A stretch of DNA of 64,000 nucleotides from Cycas panzhihuaensis (GCA_023213395.1 CM041465.1:132997741-133061740); one strand, 5' to 3'; shown: positions 21,360-33,074, counted from the first letter of the stretch. Notes: generated from the letters alone by a model not told the origin. Translations and numbers: made by a program.

Positions 21360-21398
21360 GCTTGACTCTGGAGCACAGAAGCATATCTCTTACCAGAG
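21360..21398 (+). pseudogene. F protease active-site segment, separated from Gag by I
   Basis: The sequence after I reads CTTGACTCTGGAGCACAG, that is L-D-S-G-A-Q, then KHISYQR and a TGA. DSGA is the aspartic protease active site of copia elements. Its preceding residues (DYWV) lie at 19342-19356 on the other side of I. The insertion point falls within the two codons just before the catalytic Asp. Confidence 0.9.
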
Positions 21399-22577
21399 GT
21401 GAAATTTGATACGATGACCAAAAATCAAAGTGGTGCAGAAATTGTCCTTGGAGATACTCGCGTCTTGCTGGTGGAAGGTATCGGCAAAGTATCCATTGCA
21501 GGAGGCAAGTTTACCAAGGTATACTATGTACCCAAGATGCAGTTGAACCTTCTTTTAGCCCGGGAAATTTGCAAACAAGGTTTGAAGGTGGAGCTCTATG
21601 ATGATAAATGCGTGATTAAGAATTCGAAACGAACCTTTGTTGTCATAGCTACTGGGAAAGTCAGGGACAACTTTTGGGTGTTTGAAATTTTTCAATCTCA
21701 AAAGAAGTCCTATGCCTTTGTTGCCAATGCGGATGAAGTGAGTAAACTATGGCACAATCACCTTGGACATCTTAATTACAGGAGCATTGCACTACTGAAG
21801 AGGTTGAAGATGGGGGAAGGATTGCCATTAGTTTCTTGCTCAGATGGTGTTTGGGAAGGGTGTATGTATGGAAAGCATCACCACAACCCTTTTGCTTGGG
21901 ATAATGCCTGGAGAGGCAAGGAGAAGCAGGAGTTTGTGCACTCAGATATAATGGGACCACTCCCTAACCCTTCGATATCAGGAGCTCGGTATACCCTTGT
22001 GTTTGTGGATGATTACACTAGGAAGGCTTGGGTCTACTTTCTCAAGAACAAGTCAGATGTGTTTGATCGCTTTCGTGACTGGAAAGCGATGGTGGAAAAT
22101 GAATGTGATAAGAAGATAAAGTCTTTAAGAAGTGATAATAGCAATGAATATGACAACCATGCATTCAATCAGTTCTACTACAATCATGGTATAACGCAAC
22201 AATTTACGGTCCCATATACCCCACAACAAAACGGAGTTGCTGAAAGGAAAAACCGTACCATGATGGAGATGGCAAGGTGTATGGTGCACGCTAAAAACCT
22301 GCCACCAAAATTTTGGATAGAAGCTGTGGTGACTGCTATTTATATTTTGAACTGGGTATCCACTCAAGTAGTTTGCGGCATGACCCCCGAAGAGAAATGG
22401 ACTAGTCAAAAGCCTATTATTAACCATTTAAGAACTTTTGGGTGTATTGCATATGCCCACATCCTAAATGATACTCCCAAGAAGCTGGATCAGAAGAGTC
22501 TGAAGTGCATAAATTGCATTGAGAATAAAGCCTACAGACTATGGGATCCACAGGGGGAGACAATTGTGGTTAGTTAG
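21399..22577 (+). pseudogene. F protease remainder and integrase (392-codon open frame)
   Basis: After the rest of the protease (KVYYVPKMQLNLLLA) comes the GAG-pre-integrase zinc domain (LWHNHLGHLN, then EGCMYGKHHHNPF). The integrase core follows with an intact D-D-E set: FVHSDIMGP (first Asp), LRSDNSNEY (second Asp) and NGVAERKNR (Glu). It ends through EKWTSQKPIINHLRTFGCIAY and a truncated C-terminal part. It is open for 392 codons although neighbouring frames are broken, so the integrase is the best kept domain of F. It is not an independent gene. Confidence 0.9.
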
Positions 22578-23743
22578 GATTGAAAATTTGATGAGTCATC
22601 GACATATCATGCTGATAGATTATTAGAGGAGCCTTTTTACTGCCCCCTTGTTCCATTCCCAGATTCATCAAGCGAAGAGGATGATGAGCCAGTCACTGGA
22701 ACACGTGAGGAAGCAGGACCAAGTGGGACAAGTAATAGTGAGGAGCCGCTGCGAGATGAAGTACCTCCAACAATGGGTCCTTCAACACCTTTATGGGCAA
22801 GGAAGACTCTCAAAGATTCCAGTGTGGCAATGCATATCTTAACTGATGATAGAAGAACAAGAAGTCAGCATGCTAGTCGAACTCTACTGGTAGACACCAA
22901 CGTCTCCAGTGATCCTAATTCATTCGATGAAGCAAAAGGAGATCCACAATGGAGAGATGTGATGGAGGAGGAGTATGGTTCTATGATGAAGAATGATACG
23001 TGGGATTTGGTTCCACTCCTTTGGTGAAGAACCTTATTGGTTGCAAGTGGGTCTATAAAACAAAGTTCCGCTCCGACGGAGAGGTGGACAAGTACAAAGC
23101 CAGACTTATTGCACAGGGATTCAAGCAAAAAACTGGAATTGACTATGAGGAGACGTTTGCACCAATCTCCAGAATGACAATAGTTCGATTGCTTATTTCC
23201 TTAGTTGCTTACGGTTGGGAGTTACACCAGATGGATGTCAAGTCCACATTCCTTAATGGGGATCTAAAGGAGGAGATATATATGTCGCAGCCTCTGGGAT
23301 TTGTTAAGGATGACCAGAAGCATTTAGTTTGTCGTTTAAAGAAGTTAATCTATGGCCTGAAACAAGCACCTCGTGCTTGGTATGAAAAGATGGATGCTAA
23401 GTTGAAAGCTGAAGGTTTCAAGATTTCAGAACTCGACCCAAACCTATATGTGAAGAGAAGAGGGACTTCAACAGTTGCTTGCGTGGTGTATGTGGATGAT
23501 TTGATCATTGGCGATAACTGTGACAAGGCTATTGCTAAAGTCAAATCCAATCTGGGAGCTTCATTTGACATGACAGACCTCGAGAGACTTCGCTACTTTC
23601 TGGGCATTCAGATTAGGTAGATGGATGACAAGATCGTGTTGTTGCAGTCACAGTATGTGAAGAACTTGTTGGAGAAATTTGGAATGCAAAATTACAAACT
23701 CGTTGCAACACTATGTGTAAAAGGCGCAAAGTTGTAGAAGGAT
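22578..23743 (+). pseudogene. F reverse transcriptase
   Basis: Linker to about 22920, then DEAKGDPQWRDVMEEEYGSM, a frameshift at 23000-23027, and the polymerase. Motifs include CKWVYKTKFRSDGEVDKYKA, LIAQGFKQKTGIDYEETFAP, QMDVKSTFLNGDLKEEIYM, KLIYGLKQAPRAWYEKM and the catalytic VVYVDDLIIG, with the YVDD box intact, then LERLRYFLGIQI. A TAG follows at 23618. Reverse transcriptase copies the element RNA into DNA. Confidence 0.92.
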
Positions 23744-24450
23744 ATGGCCAAACCCTCTGTAGATGGCACGAAATATAGCCAGTTGGTAGGGAATCTAATC
23801 TACTTGACTCATACTAGGCTAGATATCGCATACGTTGTTGGATTGGTTTCCTGCTACATACAGAATTCTCAGAAGCCTCATTTGGTTGTGGCGAAGCGGA
23901 TTTTGAAGTATTTGAAGGGGAGAATCAATCCTAGTCTCGAATACCGTCGAGGTGAAGAGATACAGTTGCATGGCTACACAGATGCTAATTAGGGAGGAGA
24001 TTATGACGATCGGAAGTCTATTGTTGGATATCTATTTGGTGTTGGCAATGGATTTGTTTCGTGGCAGTCGAAGATGCAGCAAACAATGGTGTTATCTTCT
24101 ACAGAGGCTGAATATCAAGGACTCAGTGGTGGTGCAAAGGAAGCTATATGGTTGCAAGGTCTTTTGGAGTTTCTTGGAGTTTTCAATGGACATCTGATTA
24201 TCTTTGTTGATAATCAAAGTACCATTCGTCTATCGAAGAATCTGGAGTTTCATGCATGTATGAAGCATATCGAGATTGAGCACCACTACATTCATGAACA
24301 AATCAAGTCAGGGAAGCTATAGGTCAATTATTGTTTGAATGAATTTTAGCTTGTAGACGTGTTCACCAAGCCACTCACTGAATATCAATTCATGAAGATG
24401 CGTACCAGACTAAGACTCACCAATGTTATCCTTGAGGGGGGATGTATCGA
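23744..24450 (+). pseudogene. F RNase H and end of Pol
   Basis: Continues in the same frame as reverse transcriptase, with stops at 23990, 24320 and nearby. Motifs: YSQLVGNLIYLTHTRLDIAY, HLVVAKRILKYLKG, SSTEAEYQGLSGGAKEAIWL, IFVDNQSTIRLSKN and KHIEIEHHYIHEQI, then VFTKPL. This is the copia RNase H, which removes the RNA strand during cDNA synthesis. Confidence 0.9.
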
Positions 24451-24530
24451 CAAGGATAAAAAAGTTGTAAGATAGTCCCAGCCTTCGTGATAACACAACT
24501 GTTGCAGTTGGCAAACTCCCCACATTCACA

Positions 24531-24541
24531 TTAAGGGGGGA
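24531..24541 (+). other. F polypurine tract
   Basis: AAGGGGGGA directly before the 3' LTR; it is the usual plus-strand primer. Confidence 0.7.
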
Positions 24542-24898
24542 TCTTAACATGGTAGTTAATTGTTAAGCCACTATGTTAATGTTAATATGGTTTAACTAAG
24601 GTGATTAAGCAAAAAAAATACGACTTATTTGGAGAGTCATAACCTTAATCGGGTGAAACCTCTTGGAAGAGTATAAAAGCCTTGAGGCCTTGTGTATTCA
24701 ATGTATCAATGAATTGTGCAATAATCAATGTGATCCATCAAGGATCCTTTTGTGGTGGGTTTTTTCCCAAAAGGGTTTTCCCACGTAAATCTTGTGTACT
24801 ATGCATTTATTTTCTATGTGTACTCTTGTTTGCTTGCTGTGTATGGTTAAAGATTCTGCGAATGGGAATATTTGTGTATGATTTCATGTTCCCAAATA
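24542..24898 (+). repeat. F 3' LTR
   Basis: 357 bp, homologous to 16623-16977. The terminal TG has become TC and the terminal CA has become TA. TATA box at 24672-24679. Target duplication GTATG follows at 24899-24903. Confidence 0.95.
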
Positions 24899-24903
24899 GT
24901 ATG

Positions 24904-25734
24904 AAAAAGGCACAGTTGTACGGAATTGATAAAAGCCCCCCTTAAAATGTAGATCTCTTCACCATCTATTAGAATCTGCACACAAAATTTGGATTGGACA
25001 TTTTGTTTGATAGAAAATTAACTCGAAAGTAAAAGGGGCGACTAAGGTTTAAATTGTATTTTTTCTCATAACTTAAAAAAATTTTGAAATCTCTTTGCAA
25101 ACTCATACTTGATGGAAAGCTTATGCCCTAAGGAAGATTTTAAGGCAAATTTCAAAGAGTAAAACTAAGAAAAATGAGAGAAAATGGTAGAAGAAGTTCC
25201 AAACCTGCATCTTTGTTTTTTTGTGATTTCCCACTTACAGAGGTTGAATTAGTAGTAGACTCTTTGGGACAATAGACTCTACTCATCAAAACATCTCTAC
25301 TGGTAAAATTTGGTGATGATCTAAGCACTTTGAATATTGACCATACAAGGTTGTATGAATCTGTACATGTGTTTCCTAGAGGGTCTTCTGGCAATAGTCC
25401 TCCTCAAAAAACACTTGTCTTGAGTCTTCATTATCTCCTTAAGTCTCATTTATCTTCTCCTTGATTCAATTTACTTCTCCTAAAAGCCTAATATCCTATC
25501 AGACCTACTCTAATACCATGATAGAAAAGACAAAATATCAGATAGAATAATCTTCCTTGATTGATGAGAGAGAGTTTCTCTCCCACATAAATACATCTGA
25601 TTTACAAAGTAGGCCTAGTATATATATGCCATGTGTCATTCTTAAACAAAAGAGAGGTCATGACACACAACCCTCAATTATACATAAGAGACTCCCTAAG
25701 TAAAAACATAGGATAGAACGTTAATATTCTAACA
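24904..25734 (-). mobile_element. E: upstream piece with 5' LTR
   Basis: The minus strand reads 5' LTR (25734 to 25519), primer-binding site TGGTATTAGAGTA (25518-25506), then about 600 bp of leader/early gag that ends at F. The short minus frame at 25152-25394 has no recognised domain. With 14516-16622 it forms element E. Confidence 0.75.
25519..25734 (-). repeat. E 5' LTR
   Basis: 216 bp. The plus strand begins TGATAGAAAAG and ends ATTCTAACA. The central block around GTCATGACACACAACCC also occurs in the LTR of D (45351-45560), so D and E are one family. The partner LTR is not in the window. Confidence 0.75.
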
Positions 25735-28513
25735 ACACACTCACTCACAATTCATAATTCATCAAAAGTACTTCATTCACTACTGAGATAGTTTAAAAAA
25801 AAAATCATTTCTATTCCTCAAAAATGCTTTGGGATCCAAAAGTCTTGTATCTTACAATTTCTTCCCTTTTATAATTTCAAGGGAAGTATTATTACAAACA
25901 AAATAAAAGAATTCAAGACATTTATAAAATCATTCTTGTAAAGAATTAACCATTCCCTGGAGGACCAACTCAGCGATGAATTGTTGTGGTAGCAATAGAT
26001 TCGAGGTCACGATATGGCCTTGTATTCTACTAAAATATTCTCCAGTTCTACTAATGTCTTAGGTGCCACTTGTCAACAACTTTTACATTAATGATAATCT
26101 CATGGTCTATGAATGTAATTGATCTAACAAGTGTGCAACCACCCCTGAATCATGGAACTCAATTGATAATTCCTCTACTTCCATATTTTATGCACAATTG
26201 ATGAATTTCTCTTTTGATGTGTTCTTTGATTATCTCTTCCAATTACACATGAACAAAAGTCAATATCTTTCTACCACCACGTTTCTTACACATTACAGCA
26301 TTGATCCTGGCAATTTGATCCCCATAGTTAGGGAACATTGTGGTGGAAAGAGGTTGCCTTTGATCATAAGTAAGCAAAGGAGATGTGCAGAGAACACCCG
26401 TCGAAATGAATAGAAAGAGTTTCTTGGAAAAATAGTGATGAATTCAAAATCCCTCATATGAAATTTGTAGCTTCTCTATGAAGTCAAATGCTTTGGGTTC
26501 ACAAAGTTGAATTGAAAGTAAAGCATCATAAGGGTCATGATGATCTTGAAAACCCACATTGCTTGCCATAAATATTGAAGATATGTCTACCACCTCTATT
26601 TTGTGCCACATGCGAACTTCAAATTTGAAATCTCACAAATTGTCTTCTTCATCTTTGTGAATATTAAGCCATATGGTTCATAAAATGATTTCGCCAAATT
26701 TTCAGGGTTGGACAATGTAGACTTCACATTTTACTTTGTTGTCTTTGTTGCAATACTCCTTTAAATGGATTGTTGAGCTAATGTGGACCCACATGATCTC
26801 CTTGGGATGCCTTGCAAATGTATCCCTACAATTTCGTTAAGGGGAGTTCACAAGAGACCTTGCAAAGTTCAAGCATTTGATTTGCAGGAACTCCTATTAC
26901 CTTATGAACTGCAAACTTACAAGGTAATGAACATGACCTTGCCTGCAACTTTTAGCAAGAAGATTATAAGAAATGTCATAAATAGTTTGAAAAGAAACTA
27001 TGAGGTTACCAATCACACCTTTGTTCTTTGTCACCTATTGCTTGAATGTTACAAACCCAACAGGTTTAAAATGTTTCCACAGAAGCAAATTGATACAAAT
27101 AACAAATAATAAATTGAATAATAGTGAAAATTGTACAAAATAAGTAGAAATTTGTTGAATGATAGTCTTCTTTGAGGTGAGGGCTCCTCCAAGAAACACT
27201 GTTGCTTGCAATTGCCTCCAAAATCCAATTTTCCAAGATAATGCTTAATGATTATCATCCATTGTCCTTCCACGCTTTAAATACTTCACGAAGGTTGCCA
27301 TCTACAATAGACATGTTGATTGCATGAGGGGGACACAACTATTGGTTCCTAACATTGAATCACAAATGGAAGGATATGATTTTGGGTGGTAACAATATAC
27401 TATAATGAAGTGGGCATTCAATCCAACACTTTGTAGGTTTAAGGTAATGAATACTAATGAAATATTTCTAAGCCTCTTACAAAAGATCTTGAATAGCAAA
27501 CAAATGATGTTCCTCAAGTTATTCTTGGTCTTGTAGATGTTTCTTAATGTCTTGTGGTTGATTTTGTTGGCTTTATGCCATATACGTTGTCTTGTCTCTC
27601 ATTGTCATGTCAATGTACACTAACATTTTGGGCCACTTTTTATAATCATGATGCTATGGTTTTGTTTCCTTTCATTATGTTCCTCGATTTAGCTAGTGGG
27701 CCCTCTTGCACCGCCATTTTGCTATACAAGTCTATAATTTTTTTTAGTGTAACCATGTGGTATTTCTAACAACAAGAAAAGCAAAAAAGAATATAGATGC
27801 CTATGTTATAGCCCACAAGAATGAAACTATAAATTATGCTCATGCTACCAAAAATAACTATTATACAAAATCTAAATTTTATCATGTAATGTTAAACCAA
27901 AGGTTTTATAGACATTGGTAACACACCATCAAATCTAGGCATAGTATGCGATAGAATTCAATTACAAAGATGACAAGATATCTTGTGCATACATATACTT
28001 TCATTAGAGAAGAAATGATGAGTAAAAGACAATGAGAGAGAGAACCTTGATGTAAGTGCTTAATGGTGAACAAGAAGGAAGTTAGCCACCAATAAGCATG
28101 AACTAATAACACCAAATAGGAATGATATGAGACCACTTCTACTACAGCCTCACTCGATGTCTAAACTATAGTTGGAGACTAGTCCACTCTACTAACCATC
28201 TTGCTTTAATAGCTATATGCTTTGATTTGAATCAATCTAATTCATAACAATCAGCCTTAAGTCCATCAAAGAAATGGAAGTAGTTATCCACAATGGATAG
28301 ATACTCTAAAACATATTACACAAACCCCCCCTAATTCTCTAGTTCTCCTTTCCTTGACATTTATTTCCATATATATACAAATTCTTCCCAACCACTACCC
28401 TAATAACCTAAGCACCAACTACATCTAACTTATTATCTATTTTTCTTATAAAAGAGAATTCACAATACATAATTCTTATTCCTCTTTATTACATTACAAA
28501 CAACATTACAGAT
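25735..28513. other. 2.8 kb without recognised genes
   Basis: AT-rich sequence. The longest frames (a 108-codon plus frame at 26783-27109, a 76-codon minus frame at 27906-28136) show no motif that I recognise and the usual chance-frame composition. It probably contains older decayed repeats, but I see no LTR pair or coding remnant in it. Confidence 0.6.
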
Positions 28514-28518
28514 AGTAC

Positions 28519-28682
28519 TAGTGTGGCCCAAGCCACTACTGTAGTGATGGGACCCTATCCCAGTGAGATAGATAACCTCCATGAATGTGACGCCAAAGGC
28601 AAATAATAACAATAACATCCCTATGCATATTTCCCCATATATATACCTATTGGTTGTGGTTGACTTAGTGAGGTGGGTTGCA
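28519..28682 (-). repeat. C 3' LTR (left end)
   Basis: 164 bp, plus strand TAGTGTGGCCC to GTGGGTTGCA. It shares blocks AAGCCACT, AGATAGATAACC, CAAATAATAACAA and GGTTGTGGTTGACTTAGTGAG (with changes) with 42467-42633. Confidence 0.85.
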
Positions 28683-28686
28683 ATAT

Positions 28687-28760
28687 GCCCTCCCTTCTTA
28701 AAGAGCTTTGCCCTCAAAGCTTCATTGTTTCAAGACTATACATGCCCCGCCTTCTTAAGA
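28687..28760 (-). pseudogene. C end of Pol and polypurine tract
   Basis: Minus strand: a Pol-tail motif of the form RAKLFKKGGH overlapping the purine run AAGAAGGGAGGG next to the LTR. A second, similar purine run (AAGAAGGCGGGG) lies about 50 bp upstream, so the end of the element seems to be locally duplicated. Confidence 0.6.
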
Positions 28761-28876
28761 ATCTTGTTCTTAAAGCTTAGTTATTTCTAGGTCATCAATG
28801 GCCTCCGTTCTTAATAGATATTCCAATAATTAGTTTCAAGTGTTCCTCTAGTTTAGTGTGGGGGAATGATTATCAA

Positions 28877-29284
28877 CTATTGAGATGGGGATGGTTTTAT
28901 TTCTTGGGAATTACGTTTGGCTAAGGCAAAAACTGTATTGATTGCAATACTTATGCCAAGTGAGCTACTTAACTGATGCAATGTGCTAAGTGTCCCTTGG
29001 CCAACTTGGTGTTGATTTTTAGGGGTTCTTGGGTGTTGTAATGTATCATCCATTTTTTCTATGAGCTTGGAGGACCATCTTTCCTTGTTTCTTTGGGGGT
29101 GTAAAACCATGTTGTAAAGCCAATATGACCTTTTCTTAGTGACTTGTCCCAAAGAGGGGATGATCCTATACCCTGTAAAATGTTTTGGGCTTCATTTTGG
29201 TTAAATTTGAGAAAATCTTCTATCTTGTTGGTGCTATAATTGCCTAAGTTGTTCAACCATTGTACCCTTGGAACTAGCTCTATG
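28877..29284 (-). pseudogene. C protease C-terminal part (downstream of A insertion)
   Basis: Minus frame with GIELVPRVQWLNNLGNYSTN, then FLKFNQNEAQNILQGIG. The pattern of VLGxQWLxxLG, then xxxxNxxxxxMxF is the second half of gypsy retropepsins and matches J's protease (VVLRVQWLQTLGNIVTNY). It is in frame with 38977-39135 once A and one CCTTG copy are removed. After it there is only weak similarity before the end of the element, so reverse transcriptase and integrase are deleted. Confidence 0.8.
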
Positions 29285-29289
29285 CCTTG
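29285..29289. repeat. Target site duplication CCTTG of A (left)
   Basis: Matches 38972-38976. Both flanks are C protease sequence. Confidence 0.93.
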
Positions 29290-29614
29290 TGTTAGAAAAT
29301 GCAACTAAAGAAAACAAGGTCAATAGGATCTTTCATATCAGGCAAATATCAAGCAAGAACAGATCGCACATGACACTAGATTGTCGTGGGAAACCCTTAC
29401 GGGTGAAAACCCACAAATGAATAATATTCACATTATGACAAAATGATGATGATACAAAGGTGGACTTTGATCTATATTTATAGATCTAAAGTGCCAAATA
29501 TTAATACAATTTATACTCATTAGGTCACTACACTCGAGAATATCCTCCACATAATTAGGCATAAAAATAGGGAGGCCCACTTTACATTAGGTGGTATGGA
29601 CACATTTTCTAACA
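29290..29614 (-). repeat. A 3' LTR (left end)
   Basis: 325 bp, plus strand TGTTAGAAAATG to ATTTTCTAACA. The ends form an inverted repeat of about 10 bp. On the minus strand a TATAAATA lies at 29475-29482 inside a near-palindrome (GATCTATATTTATAGATC). Confidence 0.95.
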
Positions 29615-30107
29615 TCCTCTCTTAATGTAAATGTGGGGCAATAAGGATTATCATTGGGATTAAATCTCCTCTCAAGGATAACCTTACCCAACTTAATATG
29701 CACGAACGTCAATGTAGCGATCATCAGTCGGATGTAATGGTGCCATGCTTCGTATGTACTCAATTCTTTGGAAATGCTCCAATAGACCTGCAACCATACA
29801 ACTCTCTCTACACTTGACACCTTGTCCATTCAACACAGCCATATTCCTTTACTAAACCAAGAGGTTCAGTGAATCGCCTCTTCAAGTCTTTGTTAAGGAA
29901 TGTTGATATGATATGATATGATACCCAACTATCTGAAGCTGCTAAAGTAAGGATCAAATGGACCAAAAGCAACATAGAGACTGGTGCAAATGTCTCATCA
30001 TACCTCAATCCTTCTCTTCTAGACATCCTGCGCAACAAGCTTACCAACTTGCAAACCGACCAGGTTCTTTGCTTCAATACAACTCTCCATTGTGAATCTG
30101 TACTCAT
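29615..30107 (-). pseudogene. A reverse transcriptase remnant (copia)
   Basis: Minus frames contain RYDETFAPVSMLLLVHLILTLA, then a damaged copy of the MDVKSAFLNGDL motif (HIISTFLNKDLKRR), then EPLGLVKEYGC. This is copia reverse transcriptase motif 2 to 3. The YVDD box is absent. The next frame (29587-29829) shows a possible RNase H tail but nothing diagnostic. It is the only coding remnant of A. Confidence 0.75.
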
Positions 30108-31119
30108 TGGAATATTGGTATCTATCTCAAGTTTTGACTAGCATGCTGATCCATAATCTTCCATCATCCTACAAGTCTTCAACTGTCAACAGAACATGGG
30201 GTTGCAATCCATGTTTCATCATCTAACAACTCCTTATCATCAATCTATCACTAGGTCCTGCTTCCGTCTCAAGCACAATGTTAGGCAAACAAACCTCCAC
30301 ACCTGCTAAATAACATCATGGAAAAGTGAAGCAATGAAGGATAAAACCTGTAACTAAATGATACTCAGCACGATACATCAACAACTCTTCAACTCAACAT
30401 CTAGACTGATCATAATGCATTTCCCCTTGCAGATCATACTGTTTGTAAGCTAAACAACCGATAAGCTTCAAACTCTTGTAATCCTGCTACTGTAATCTTC
30501 GTCTAAGATGCGTGCACTCCAATTCACCAAAGGAACGAATGAAAGGCTTCTGACTTGGTCCAAATACACAACAAGAGGGGAATATATGCCATGAACAGTC
30601 ACAACAGGAGTACCCATACCTGTCCGCTATAGCTTCTACCAACAAACCATGGGAGTCAAACATTAACCTACACCAACTTCAACATCTACATCATGATACT
30701 CATCTACAATGCAACCTTATAGGCCAATTGTTTATATCATGACAAAGGCATAATTGATTTTAAGGCATCTCGTCTTAGACCTTTCCATTCACACTTAAAT
30801 TTGTCAAACACTATTTCGGTTCCGCATCAGACTTGTTCAGATATGCACCCATGTTGAACCAGCATTAAACTAGGCCACAAACCTTCATGCTATCATCAGT
30901 CCAACTAACAAAGTATAACGGTCCATCATAAACGACAACACAAAATCTGAACCTCATGACCTCATACACATCTGATGCAACAAAACTCGAATGTAATTGA
31001 ATAAATTACACATTTTCACTGAATCAACCACATAAATATGAAGTTTGTGCAATGATCTATGCCATACTAAACAATAACAGAGTTTGCATTGCAATTAAAG
31101 TATTTCATGCTCTTCTTTG

Positions 31120-32560
31120 CCGAATCTCGCCCTCAAACATGCCCAATTTTGTCCTTACTCTCGCCCTTGAAACCTGCACAACTCTCACCCAATCTTGCCA
31201 TGTAATACATATGCAACAAGCATCTCATTTCACCCTTCTCACCGATCAATCACACTCTCAAACTTGCCCATTAACCCTCTTATGTAAATCACATGCAAAG
31301 AGGTTAGATCACTGCCAACTTCACCCAATAAACATACCTCATGTTGTCTACTCTCGCCCATAAGCTCTTCTATGTAAAAAACATGCAAGGAGCATCAATA
31401 AGCCTCATCATCATATCATAACATTGTCATAACAACTCTTTTATATAACCATATGCAAAGAGCTTTAAACAATCACCTACTTGTCCTCATGTCACCCATT
31501 AACTTTCTCATGCAAAACACATGCAAGAAAGTATTTAGAGTTAGTAAACATTACCCAATCCACTTAGCCATTAAATCATCTTATGTATGCCCCTCACAAG
31601 GACCATACTTACCCTATGTTGCCAACACATCATATGACCACCATGTCCTCACTTTATATTAAAGAAATGTCTTTGTATTAAGTCAATATAACTTAATACA
31701 CTCCATTTAGGCAACTTCAAAAACTTTAACAAATCAAATTATTTTGAAAATATATCAAAATCAATAAGACAAGAGTGCACAACATATATGATTGAAATAA
31801 ACATCATTGACAAATTACACATGGGCGATATTATGATATAAGCCGGGCAACTTTATATTATAAAAAATATATGAAAAAAGAGACGAAAATAGGTAGCTAT
31901 AAATGATATCAAAATAGCAGCATATCATATATCATATACAAGCGAACAAATCTGTGACAATTGTTAATCTGGTTATGGTGGCGTCGCAACTTCATCCGGG
32001 CAAAAATATATATCACATGGATGACAAATGATGTTCAAATAGTGATCATTATGCATACGAGTGACTTTGATGATTAACATATAAAAAACAGCAACGACTG
32101 AGCTTAAATATTTAGGGCGTTACAACTGTAAATACATTACCAGGGCGAATAAATCATCACAGTGACACATTATAATCACTGTGCAGATTGCAAATAATTA
32201 TCACGTCACGCGGATGCAAATACAAGAGCGACGGTTGTCAATACTCGGGCAAATGCAGATTATTTATCACGTAGGGTAGATCAAAACACCATTCAATATA
32301 TATGGTAATTGAACACACAGACGGTAATAGGGGTGGCTCCAGGATATATCACACGCAACTGCACAATAGAGTGATTTAAATATAGACGGGGGACATAAAT
32401 ACATAACATAGACTGTGCTTATCACCAACAGCGAGTGAATAATTTATCTAGCGACGCATAATATCTGCATAGAGCAAAATACAATAATGGAGGGCAACTG
32501 CAATGAATGTCGTCTCATATAGGTGATGAATATGTATTACCTGGGCAAAGAATCTCAACA
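31120..32560 (-). repeat. Scattered GGGCGA/GCCCGG-type motif in A interior
   Basis: On the minus strand a short motif around TTTGCCCGG or GGGCGAGA recurs at about 31125, 31160, 31350, 31825, 31843, 31998, 32140, 32250 and 32542, often with GTGATAT close by. Spacing is irregular. It looks like an old, diverged set of short repeats. Confidence 0.4.
31194..31532. repeat. Array of five imperfect hairpins in A
   Basis: Five related quasi-palindromes at 31194-31220, 31276-31303, 31364-31393, 31434-31465 and 31501-31532, spaced 67-88 bp. The consensus is roughly CTCTT-n-TATGTAAAAA-ACATGCAAAGAG, where the two arms can pair with a small bulge. The arms vary but pairing is largely kept. There are no matching spacers and no cas genes, so this is not CRISPR. 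Function unknown. Confidence 0.7.
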
Positions 32561-33062
32561 GTGGCATCGTGTATATCAACAGCCGTAACCAATATACGTC
32601 TCCATACAGGCGATCAAATATAATATTCAAACCCTAAAATCAAGCGGGTGATACATATAATGAGCATAGCTTTGTATTATTGCCATATTAATGATTTCAC
32701 GGCTCTACAATGGCCTGCTAGGGTTTCTGCACTCTTCCACCAGTAACAGAGGGCTGGCAATCGACTCTAGGGCATCCAAACTCAGTGGCATCACCAAACG
32801 GGGATCTGACACCTTCAACGGGCTCAAATGACATTCACATGGCTGACAATGGAGTCAGAACTTATTAACACACCTCCATATAGCTCAGAATACCTGCAAA
32901 CAATGGATAGAAGGCTCCCAAGATCCTCCAATGATCACTTGCACCACCATGGCTATTATGTAGGGTCATTAGGCACGCCAATCCACTAAGGGCAAGCCAG
33001 CATGACCTGGCACCATCGATTGGACCTCTGACAACGTTCATCTGCCTGTGCACAACCTACAT

Positions 33063-33074
33063 GCTCTGATACCA
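33063..33074 (-). other. A primer-binding site
   Basis: Minus strand TGGTATCAGAGC touching the LTR, a perfect initiator-Met site. Confidence 0.85.

Larger units (their letters stand above)
16623..24898 (+). mobile_element. F: Ty1/copia retrotransposon inserted in E and split by I
   Basis: Two LTRs (16623-16977 and 24542-24898), a primer-binding site, a long leader, then gag, protease, integrase, reverse transcriptase and RNase H in copia order, and a polypurine tract. The 5-bp target duplication GTATG flanks it exactly. Element I sits inside its protease. The LTRs differ at roughly 40 of 355 sites by eye, so this is an old insertion. Reading frames carry stops and frameshifts, but the integrase frame of 392 codons is open. 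Confidence 0.95.

Noticed and set aside
22125-22427. Minus-strand 100-codon frame in F
   Set aside because: Antisense of the integrase core.
21399-22577. Functional stand-alone integrase gene
   Set aside because: The 392-codon frame is open and its D-D-E set is intact, but it is one part of F's broken polyprotein and begins and ends at frameshifts or stops.
26783-27109. 108-codon frame as a possible host gene
   Set aside because: No recognised domain, no conserved context, no start or splice evidence; the length is within chance for this AT content and it lies in decayed sequence.
31194-31532. CRISPR-like array
   Set aside because: The repeats are imperfect palindromes that differ from each other, spacers vary in length, and the context is a plant LTR element without cas genes.
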